From Pseudomonadota bacterium (GTDB taxonomy: Bacteria; Pseudomonadota; Gammaproteobacteria; Pseudomonadales; Oceanobacteraceae): 5,387 nucleotides of DNA. Position 1 is the first letter of the stretch. Every line of letters starts with the position of its first letter. Both the position numbers and the translations under genes were made by a program. The notes beneath the pieces are model-generated. The model had not been told where the DNA came from. It worked only from the letters and a program-made list of their open reading frames with translations, and made no database searches. The stretch lies in contig JAEWQT010000165.1 in the NCBI GenBank assembly GCA_023399105.1, positions 1 to 5,387 of the forward strand, in the 5' to 3' direction. Shown in pieces: positions 1-5,387 of the stretch.

Positions 1-1469
1 TTGTCACCATTCCGGCTTTCCAGCTGGATGGCCGCTTTAACCGCGAACAGTTCCAGAATGTGCTGCGCATTAACGGCATGACCCCGCTGATGTTCCGCGC
101 CAGTCTGGCTGAAGACATCATTACCAACCAGGCGCGTGCCGCCTTTATTCTGAGCAGCCTGGAAACGCCGTTTTCGGCCCGTTTAACCGAGGCTCTGAAT
201 CAGGAAGAACGTACTTTCCGGTTTACCGAAATCAACGCCCGCGCGCTGGAAGCGGAAGTGAGTCTGACTGAAGAAGACATTCAGGCTGCTTATGAGGCTT
301 CCCGCGACCGTTACATGGCACCGGAGCAGGCCAGCATTCGCTATGTGCAGCTGCGTCGTGATCGCCTGATTGCCAGCCAGACCGTATCAGAAGACGAATT
401 ACAGCAGGCATACGATGATTACCTGTCCCGTGAAGCCGTTCGTGAACAGCGTCAGGCCAGCCACATTCTGCTGGAAACCGCTGACCGCAGCCGTGACGAA
501 GCGCTGGAGCTGGCGGTTGATCTTCGCGCCCGTCTGGCTGCTGGTGAATCCTTTGCGGATCTGGCCAAAGAATACTCGGATGATTTTGCGACCCGTGATG
601 AAGGTGGTGATCTGGGCCTGAGCGCCCGTGGTGCCTATGCAGATGCCTTTGATGCGGCGTTGTTTGAACTGGCCGAGGGTGAGATTTCAGCGCCGGTTGA
701 AACTGAGTACGGTGTGCATCTGATTCAGGCGGTTAAAGTGGTGAAAGCGCCGGCTAAGTCACTGGCCGAGATGCGCGCCACACTGGAAGATGAAATCCGC
801 CAGATGAAAGCCGAGCCGTTGTTCGCGGAACAACTGCAGGAACTGTCGAATCTGGCGTTTTCGGCTGAATCGCTGGCCGATGTTGCCAACGCGCTGGGTC
901 TGACGGTGGAACAAACGGCAGTCTTTACCCGTGAGCTGGGTGAAGGTGTCGCCAGCAGTTCAGCGGTGCGTCAGATGGCCTTCAGTGACAGCGTGTTGCT
1001 GGATAAAGAAATCAGTGCTGTGGTGGAGCTGAATGACAGTGCGCTGGTGATGGCGATTGACTCCCATCAGGAGGCCGTGGTGCGGCCGCTGGATGAGGTT
1101 CGCAGCCAGGTGGTTGCTGCCTTGCGTCGTGATCGTGCTCTGGAGTTGGCGCGCAGCCGTGCCGAAGCGATTGTGGCGGGTAGCGAGAGCGGTGATAACT
1201 GGAAAACCGTTACCACCACCTTTGCTCAGGCTTCTGCCGCACCGCGTCAGGCACAGCAGCGTGCTTTCAGCCTACAGCCGGGTGAAACAGATATGGTCGG
1301 CTCCGCCGGCGGTTTTGCGGTGGTCACTCTGGAAGCCATCAACGCCAAGAACTGGCAGGATGTTGCGGTGACTGAGCAGCTGATCGAAGCCGGCCGGGCG
1401 CAAAACAGCCGGGCGGATATGCTCAGCTATCAGACCTGGGCCCGTGCGGTCAGCGACATTGAAAACTGA
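1..1469 (+). CDS. ppiD: PpiD, periplasmic SurA/parvulin-type folding chaperone (5' partial)
   Basis: PpiD is an inner-membrane-anchored periplasmic chaperone that meets newly exported proteins at the Sec translocon and helps outer-membrane protein folding. The frame is open from base 3 with no stop, and reads VTIPAFQLDGRFNREQFQNV straight into the rest, so the GTG at 60 is internal and the gene begins before the window. About 488 residues are visible; the family is roughly 620, so some 130 residues, including the N-terminal transmembrane anchor, are missing. Visible parts: SurA_N-like helical chaperone region (FNREQF, NGMTPLMFR), then one parvulin domain at bases ~456-737 (ASHILLET, then GGDLG, AFDAALFEL, EYGVHLIQ), then a long C-terminal chaperone region ending ARAVSDIEN. 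Both parvulin active-site histidines are present (codons 462-464 and 717-719). It converges on fabI and ends 18 bases before the shared terminator. In Pseudomonas ppiD follows clpX-lon-hupB; that side lies outside the window. SurA is the main alternative, but it has two parvulin domains; only one is seen here. Confidence 0.95.
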   Translation, partial: VTIPAFQLDGRFNREQFQNVLRINGMTPLMFRASLAEDIITNQARAAFILSSLETPFSARLTEALNQEERTFRFTEINARALEAEVSLTEEDIQAAYEASRDRYMAPEQASIRYVQLRRDRLIASQTVSEDELQQAYDDYLSREAVREQRQASHILLETADRSRDEALELAVDLRARLAAGESFADLAKEYSDDFATRDEGGDLGLSARGAYADAFDAALFELAEGEISAPVETEYGVHLIQAVKVVKAPAKSLAEMRATLEDEIRQMKAEPLFAEQLQELSNLAFSAESLADVANALGLTVEQTAVFTRELGEGVASSSAVRQMAFSDSVLLDKEISAVVELNDSALVMAIDSHQEAVVRPLDEVRSQVVAALRRDRALELARSRAEAIVAGSESGDNWKTVTTTFAQASAAPRQAQQRAFSLQPGETDMVGSAGGFAVVTLEAINAKNWQDVAVTEQLIEAGRAQNSRADMLSYQTWARAVSDIEN

Positions 1470-1487
1470 GGTGTAAACCCTCGTTTT

Positions 1488-1531
1488 CAGAGCAATAAAA
1501 AAGGGCCCTCGGGCCCTTTTTTATTGCTCTG
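1488..1531. terminator. Bidirectional rho-independent terminator between ppiD and fabI
   Basis: The arms 1488-1508 and 1511-1531 are perfect reverse complements over 21 bases, separated by only TC. The GC core is GGGCCC/GGGCCC; the real loop is probably four bases or more because the innermost pairs cannot close over two bases. Outside the core lie A6 at 1497-1502 and T6 at 1517-1522, so on either strand the RNA reads as a GC-rich stem followed by a U-run. The element starts 18 bases after the ppiD stop and ends 8 bases before the fabI stop codon on the other strand, the right place to stop both converging transcripts. Confidence 0.93.
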
Positions 1532-1539
1532 TATCCTGC

Positions 1540-2346
1540 TTACTTGTCGTTCGGATCTTCCATCTCATCCACGCTCATGGCGCAGGAGTTAAAGCCGGCG
1601 TCGACGTAGATGTTCTGTGCAGTAATGCCGGAAGCCATGTCCGAGCACAGGAAAGCGGCCGTGTTGCCCACTTCTTCAATGGTGATATTGCGGCCCAGCG
1701 GTGCACGCTCGGCGTTCTTTTTCAGCATCCGGCGGAAGCTCTTAATACCGGCGGCGGCCAGGGTTTTGATCGGGCCGGCTGAAATGGCGTTAACGCGGAT
1801 ATTATCTTTGCCCAGGCTGCCGGCCATGTAGCGTACAGCGGCTTCCAGGGCAGCTTTAGCAAGCCCCATCACGTTGTAATTCGGTAAGGTCTGGGTGGAA
1901 CCGTGATAGGTGAGGGTGAGCATGGAGCCATTACGCCCCTGCATCAGCGGGCGGGCGCCTTTGGCCAGGGCTACGAAGCTGTAAGCACTGATATCGTGGG
2001 CAATGCGGAAACCTTCCCGGGTGGTGACGCTCAGGTAGTCGCCATCCAGTTCGTGGCCCGGTGCAAAGCCTACTGAGTGGATCAGGATATCCAGATGACC
2101 CCAGCGCTTTTCCAGTTCGGCGAACACGGCGGCAATTTCCTCATCGGAAGCCACATCACAGGGCAGACAAATGTCTGAACCCCATTCAGCGGCCATTTTC
2201 TCGACCCGTTCTTTTAATTTCTCGCCCTGATAGGTAAACGCCAGTTCTGCACCTTCGCGGTGAAAGGCATCGGCAATACCGTAGGCAATGGAGTGTTTGC
2301 TGGCCACGCCAACAATCAGAGCTTTCTTACCGGTTAACATTCCCAT
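1540..2346 (-). CDS. fabI: FabI, enoyl-[acyl-carrier-protein] reductase (NADH)
   Basis: FabI reduces the trans-2-enoyl-ACP double bond with NAD(P)H, the last step of each cycle of type II fatty acid elongation in the cytoplasm. The 268 residues are full length (E. coli 262). The N-terminus [20 protein letters not shown] is the divergent Rossmann nucleotide-binding motif of enoyl reductases, HSVGFAPG (90-97) follows the NAD-binding strand, and the catalytic tyrosines and lysine are Y147, Y157 and K164 in a Tyr-X6-Lys arrangement ([10 protein letters not shown]). [20 protein letters not shown] (188-207) is the substrate-binding loop. Gly93 and Phe204 match positions that bind triclosan in E. 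coli, so the sensitive-type pocket looks intact. ATG 2346 is preferred over ATG 2340 because AAGGA lies six bases upstream and homologues begin MGxLxGK. Oddities: YHGSTQ (147-152) where E. coli and Pseudomonas have YLGAER, DAGF (249-252) where DGGF is usual, and an acidic tail. It lies two bases after the binding-protein gene and is probably cotranscribed. Confidence 0.97.
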   Translation of the reverse strand: MGMLTGKKALIVGVASKHSIAYGIADAFHREGAELAFTYQGEKLKERVEKMAAEWGSDICLPCDVASDEEIAAVFAELEKRWGHLDILIHSVGFAPGHELDGDYLSVTTREGFRIAHDISAYSFVALAKGARPLMQGRNGSMLTLTYHGSTQTLPNYNVMGLAKAALEAAVRYMAGSLGKDNIRVNAISAGPIKTLAAAGIKSFRRMLKKNAERAPLGRNITIEEVGNTAAFLCSDMASGITAQNIYVDAGFNSCAMSVDEMEDPNDK

Positions 2347-2348
2347 AA

Positions 2349-3875
2349 TTAATCCTTGCTTGTCTGAATGGGTGAGGATGGTCCGGAAGCCGTAGTTTCC
2401 GGAGCCAGTATGTGTCGGGTTGGTGTTTCGCGGGTCCGGCGCTGCGGATTGGCCAGCACCTCAGTACGTTGTTTGCGGTCAATCCGGAACAGCCCCCCGC
2501 TGATGGCATCGAAGGGATCAAACAGATCACCCAGCCAGGGCAATAACGGATTATCCGGTAGTTGTAGCCAGGGCCAGTGCAGGGTATAGCGTACCAGCGG
2601 TTCCTGATCGATTTTTAGCCAGCCCCGCTGTTGCCAGTCTGTCAGATTCACACCGGCCGATGCATCTGGCAGCTGTTGCGCCAGCCAGGCCTCGAGTTGG
2701 CCATGGCTTAACGGACGCATAAAGCGCAATTCCGCCAGGCTGTAGTGACCGTTACGGAGAAGCTGTAGCAGTGCCGGGGTGCTGACTTGCCGTAGATGGA
2801 CGGAATCCGGTAAATCATTGGGGCGCTCGGGGCTGTGAGTTAATAGCTCCGGATATTCTTCTGCCACCGCAGTGCCGTTGAGCAGGCGCTGGCGCAACTC
2901 AGCCTTGGTAATAACGTTGGGGTTGGCAATTAAAATACGGCGGATGCCACTGCGTTGCTGATGCTGCTCGGTTAATACCAGGCGCTGTTGCTGATGCAGG
3001 TTTTGTACGCCGGGTTGTTGCAATAAATCCTGGCTGACGGGTAATAAATCGAGTTCGGCCCGTTGCAGATGCGCCAGCAGTTGTGAGGTATCGGGAACAC
3101 TGAGCAGGGTGATGCGGGAAACATTAAAGCGCCCATGAAAATAACGCTGGCTGAATCCCCACCAGTTATTCTGGCGCTGCAGAACCAGGCTGTGATCGTG
3201 TTTGATGCGGCTTAGCTGATAGGGGCCGGTTACTGGTTCCGGATTCCAGTTAAAGTCTTCCGGCCACTGGCGTTGCTGGTAAAAGTGTGCTGCCAGTGGG
3301 CGCAGGGCGGCGATTTCTTCCATGGCCGCCTCAAAGGGATCATGCAGGTGCAAGGCGACCTGGTGGTCATTGAAAAATTCGGCCCGCTTTATCCGTTGCC
3401 GCAGGCGCTGACGTTGCCAATCCGCACTGTGCGCAGGATCGGTCAGAAAATTCAGGGTAAAGGCAATGTCGCGGTTGGTAACCGGCTGGCCATCAGACCA
3501 GCGGGCGGCCGGGTTGATCTGCAGGTACAGAATGCCTTGCTGGCTGTCGGTGGCCCACTGGCTGACCAGCATGGGCAGCCAGCGCTGATCGCCGGGGTGG
3601 CGGGCCAGCAGTGGCAACTGCAGGGCTTCCAGCATGGGCACGTTGATATGCGGTGTGTCTGGACCGAAACGACGCAAATGCGGAGGGAATTCCGGCAGGT
3701 ACAGATGCAGGTAGCCGCCGGGATCCGGCTTACCAGCCCAGGTTGGACTGCTGTCATTGGTTTGCCAGGCTACATCCGGCTCAATACCAACACTGTGCCA
3801 GAGGGTGGGAATGGCCAGAGCGGGCTGAATGGACAGTGTCAGCAGCAACAGAAGCGGATGCAGAAGGTTCTTCAT
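2349..3875 (-). CDS. Periplasmic solute-binding protein, SBP_bac_5 (oligopeptide; YejA/NppA-like)
   Basis: This looks like an extracytoplasmic binding protein that would hand peptides or peptide-like compounds to an ABC importer. The 508-residue product has a clear signal peptide: MKNLL, a leucine-rich core, and signal peptidase I site ALA|IP after residue 21; there is no lipobox cysteine. Family features in order are PGGYLHLYL (52-60), RRFGPDTP (68-75), [17 protein letters not shown] (121-137, the SBP_bac_5 signature), TGPYQLSR (216-223), NNWWG (236-240), [19 protein letters not shown] (316-334) and YTLHWPW (430-436). RRFGP and WWG resemble the YejA/NppA branch more than OppA. The region after about 340 is short and poorly conserved, and the last 40 residues are a polar low-complexity tail. 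The protein is rich in Gln, His and Leu. No permease or ATPase gene is next to it. The family is clear but the ligand cannot be read from sequence. It starts 79 bases after mltD and ends two bases before fabI. The start is the only ATG before the signal peptide; its Shine-Dalgarno match is weak. Confidence 0.85.
   Translation of the reverse strand: MKNLLHPLLLLLTLSIQPALAIPTLWHSVGIEPDVAWQTNDSSPTWAGKPDPGGYLHLYLPEFPPHLRRFGPDTPHINVPMLEALQLPLLARHPGDQRWLPMLVSQWATDSQQGILYLQINPAARWSDGQPVTNRDIAFTLNFLTDPAHSADWQRQRLRQRIKRAEFFNDHQVALHLHDPFEAAMEEIAALRPLAAHFYQQRQWPEDFNWNPEPVTGPYQLSRIKHDHSLVLQRQNNWWGFSQRYFHGRFNVSRITLLSVPDTSQLLAHLQRAELDLLPVSQDLLQQPGVQNLHQQQRLVLTEQHQQRSGIRRILIANPNVITKAELRQRLLNGTAVAEEYPELLTHSPERPNDLPDSVHLRQVSTPALLQLLRNGHYSLAELRFMRPLSHGQLEAWLAQQLPDASAGVNLTDWQQRGWLKIDQEPLVRYTLHWPWLQLPDNPLLPWLGDLFDPFDAISGGLFRIDRKQRTEVLANPQRRTRETPTRHILAPETTASGPSSPIQTSKD
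2352..2357 (-). promoter_or_regulatory. Shine-Dalgarno site of fabI, inside the upstream gene
   Basis: On the minus strand the sequence reads AAGGATTAATT followed by ATG. AAGGA (2353-2357) sits six bases before the first ATG, a good spacing, and eleven or more before the second one, which decides the start. The site lies within the last codons of the binding-protein gene, whose stop is two bases before the fabI start, so ribosomes ending that gene can restart at fabI (translational coupling, inferred). Confidence 0.75.
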
Positions 3876-3881
3876 ACCGGC

Positions 3882-3910
3882 ATCTTAATCTGAGCGTTTG
3901 AGCGTGCCAA
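3882..3910 (-). promoter_or_regulatory. Candidate sigma-70-type promoter before the binding-protein gene
   Basis: On the minus strand TTGGCA (3905-3910; five of six matches to TTGACA) is followed after exactly 17 bases by TAAGAT (3882-3887; four of six to TATAAT). The -10 ends only six bases before the ATG at 3875, so a start site at normal distance would fall at or next to that ATG and the transcript would have almost no leader. No terminator separates mltD from this gene, so this would be an internal promoter serving the binding protein and fabI. The match is by eye only. Confidence 0.3.
3891..3905. repeat. Short tandem direct repeat in the mltD/binding-protein gap
   Basis: TGAGCGT occurs at 3891-3897 and again at 3899-3905, one base apart (8-base period). 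It lies in the spacer between the candidate -35 and -10 elements. It could be a regulator half-site pair or simple chance; seven-base repeats are short. Confidence 0.35.
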
Positions 3911-3954
3911 TTCCTCATTCAGCCACATATTGTGTCTTTAAATTCACAACCGGT

Positions 3955-5387
3955 TCAGCGGGTGACATCGACGTACAGAGTCAGCAGCTGGCCGGGCTGT
4001 AAGTATTTGTTGTTCACCTGAGCCTGATTCCAGCGTTTAACGTCGGAAATGCGCACGTTGTAACGCTGGGAAATCCGTGCCAGTGAATCTCCGGAACGCA
4101 CCCGGTACTGAATTTTACGGATCACCTCACGCTGAGCCGGGCTGGCGCTGTTTTTCTGGCTCCAGATCACCAGTTGCTGACCCGGACGCAGCGGATCCCG
4201 TGGGGCCATGCCATTCCAGCGCGCCAGCTGAGCCACCTGAACGTCGTGGGCGCGGGCAATATCCCATAAGGTGTCGCCTGAACGCACCTGATAGCTGATG
4301 CGGTTGGTGTTGGCCGGCTGGCGTTGGCTGACCAGACGGTTCAGGCGTTGCTGCTGGCTGTGGGAGTATGCTTCGGGGGCGCGGAAAGCCACCGGAATCA
4401 GCAACTGTTCACCAGCACGGATCACATTGCCGCGGATGTTGTTACTGTCTTTCAAAGCATCCGGTGTGGTGTTGAACTGGCGCGCAATGGTAATCAGGCT
4501 GTCGCCGGATTTCACCACATAACGCTGCCATTTGATGCGGGCGGAATCGGGCAGTGCGGCCAGACGTTCGTTAAAAATATCCAGCTGAGCCACCGGAATC
4601 AGAATTTCATGCGGACCAGCAGGGCGTGTGGCCCAGCGGTTATAACTGGGGTTCAGACGGTAAATTTCTTCCAGTGAGGTATCCGCCAGCTCGGCGACCT
4701 GGGCCAGGTCAATCTGGCCACCGGTGTTGGCAACGGCAAAATACGGCTCATCCGGTACCGGCATTAACGTAACGTTGTAGCGTTCCGGATCACGGATCAG
4801 CTTGGCCAGAGCAATCAGCTTGGGCACATAGTCGCGGGTTTCCCGGGGCAGATCGAGAGACCAGAAATCGGTTGGCAGGCCGCGTTCACGGTTACGGCGC
4901 ACGGCCCGGCGTACGGTACCGGCACCGGAATTGTAGGATGCCAGGGCCAGCATCCAGTCGCCGTTAAATTCCCGTTGCAGAGCATCCAGATAGGTCAGGG
5001 CTGCTTCGGTTGAGGCGCGGATATCGCGGCGGCCATCATGCCACCAGTCCTGTTGCAGACCAAAGTCACGTCCGGTAGCCGGAATAAACTGCCATACGCC
5101 GGAGGCGCGGCCATGAGAGTACGCAAAGGGTTCAAATGCACTTTCAACAATGGGCAGCAGCGCCAGTTCTCCGGGAACGCCTCGGGCTTCAATCTGTTCG
5201 GCAATAAAATGCAGGTAGCGCACCCCGCGTTCGGCGACCCGGTCCAGATAGCTCTGATGCGATTTGTACCAATTCAGCTGGGCATCAATACGGGGGTTGG
5301 TGCTGTTCAGATCCAGCTGATAGGAAGCAATGATGCGTTGCCAGATGTCTTCGTAAGCTGCCTGGGGCTGAGCCTCCGGCTGCCAGT
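3955..5387 (-). CDS. mltD: MltD, membrane-bound lytic murein transglycosylase D with three LysM domains (5' partial)
   Basis: MltD cleaves the MurNAc-GlcNAc bond of peptidoglycan without water, leaving 1,6-anhydroMurNAc, and takes part in cell-wall turnover; in E. coli it is an outer-membrane lipoprotein. The frame stays open to the window edge (WQPEAQPQAAYEDIWQRIIA is the first visible part, then YLDRVAERGVRYLHF), so the GTG at 5223 is internal and the signal peptide lies outside the window. Of 476 visible residues, the family-1D SLT domain comes first: catalytic Glu in LLPIVESAF (codon 5143-5145), SHGRASGVWQFIPATG, ALASYNSGAG and RDYVPKLIALAKLI. A linker typical of MltD follows (IDLAQVAELADTSLEEIYRL, then NRWATRPAGPHEILIP). 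Three LysM glycan-binding repeats follow at about 4360-4521, 4132-4263 and 3970-4077, each beginning Y-x-V-(K/R)-SGD-(S/T)-L. All catalytic motifs look intact. It heads the minus-strand cluster and no terminator follows it. Confidence 0.96.
   Translation of the reverse strand, partial: WQPEAQPQAAYEDIWQRIIASYQLDLNSTNPRIDAQLNWYKSHQSYLDRVAERGVRYLHFIAEQIEARGVPGELALLPIVESAFEPFAYSHGRASGVWQFIPATGRDFGLQQDWWHDGRRDIRASTEAALTYLDALQREFNGDWMLALASYNSGAGTVRRAVRRNRERGLPTDFWSLDLPRETRDYVPKLIALAKLIRDPERYNVTLMPVPDEPYFAVANTGGQIDLAQVAELADTSLEEIYRLNPSYNRWATRPAGPHEILIPVAQLDIFNERLAALPDSARIKWQRYVVKSGDSLITIARQFNTTPDALKDSNNIRGNVIRAGEQLLIPVAFRAPEAYSHSQQQRLNRLVSQRQPANTNRISYQVRSGDTLWDIARAHDVQVAQLARWNGMAPRDPLRPGQQLVIWSQKNSASPAQREVIRKIQYRVRSGDSLARISQRYNVRISDVKRWNQAQVNNKYLQPGQLLTLYVDVTR

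Noticed and set aside
60..62. GTG as the start of ppiD
   Set aside because: The frame continues upstream to the window edge with residues that fit PpiD, so this GTG is an internal valine codon.
1057..1371. 104-codon plus-strand frame inside ppiD
   Set aside because: Arg/Trp-rich shadow of ppiD, with no motif and no separate gene context.
3452..3757. 101-codon minus-strand frame overlapping the binding-protein gene in another frame
   Set aside because: Composition is Cys/Pro/Ser/Trp-rich, as expected of an out-of-frame shadow, and the in-frame protein has the SBP_bac_5 signature here.
3273..3893. 206-codon plus-strand reading frame opposite the binding-protein gene
   Set aside because: It lies wholly antisense to a gene with a signal peptide and clear family motifs; its translation shows no recognisable domain, and long antisense frames are common in GC-rich coding sequence.
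3896..3911. Sigma-54-like -24 element TTGGCACG on the minus strand
   Set aside because: The -24 half matches well, but the -12 half is not TTGC and its GC is shifted by one base from the required spacing.
3930..3949. Inverted repeat TTGTG-N10-CACAA after the mltD stop, considered as a CRP site or a terminator
   Set aside because: The spacing is two bases longer than a CRP site, the stem is only five AT-rich pairs, and there is no T-run, so it is neither a convincing operator nor a terminator.
3970..4521. LysM copies considered as a DNA-level repeat
   Set aside because: The three units are similar as proteins but diverged as DNA and of unequal spacing; they are ordinary domain repeats of MltD.
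5221..5223. GTG as the start of mltD
   Set aside because: The frame remains open for 54 more codons with MltD-like sequence (YEDIWQRI, YLDRVAERG) up to the window edge.

Overview
This window is an ordinary-looking piece of a gammaproteobacterial chromosome, most likely from the Pseudomonas/Oceanospirillales side of the class. The protein sequences and the gene order point that way; I cannot name a genus. It holds four protein genes and two short intergenic gaps, with no RNA gene, mobile element, CRISPR array or prophage sign. The gene at each end is cut by the window edge.

Layout: (1) bases 1-1469, plus strand: the C-terminal ~488 residues of the periplasmic folding factor PpiD, lacking its N-terminal membrane anchor. 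(2) bases 1470-1539: a short gap filled by a perfect 21-bp inverted repeat with a T-run in each direction, a shared bidirectional terminator for the converging genes. (3) bases 1540-2346, minus: fabI, NADH-dependent enoyl-ACP reductase. (4) bases 2349-3875, minus: an exported solute-binding protein of the oligopeptide (SBP_bac_5, YejA/NppA-like) family, two bases upstream of fabI. (5) bases 3876-3954: a 79-bp gap with a candidate promoter. (6) bases 3955-5387, minus: MltD, a membrane-bound lytic transglycosylase with three LysM domains, N-terminus outside the window.

The order ppiD > < fabI - (binding protein) - mltD matches, from memory, the Pseudomonas aeruginosa block PA1805 (ppiD) - PA1806 (fabI) - PA1807-1811 (nppDCBA2A1 peptide/nucleoside-peptide ABC transporter) - PA1812 (mltD). 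Here one binding protein sits where Pseudomonas has a complete transporter, and the permease and ATPase genes are absent from this spot. All four products act on or in the cell envelope: outer-membrane protein folding (PpiD), fatty acids for membrane lipids (FabI), peptide capture in the periplasm (binding protein) and peptidoglycan cleavage (MltD). mltD, the binding-protein gene and fabI probably form one transcription unit, since no terminator separates them.

I did not find a new biological system. The points most worth a second look are the orphaned and apparently shortened binding protein, the retention of both active-site histidines in the PpiD parvulin domain (which E. coli PpiD lacks), an unusual active-site loop in FabI, and a promoter-like element so close to the binding-protein start codon that its transcript could be leaderless.
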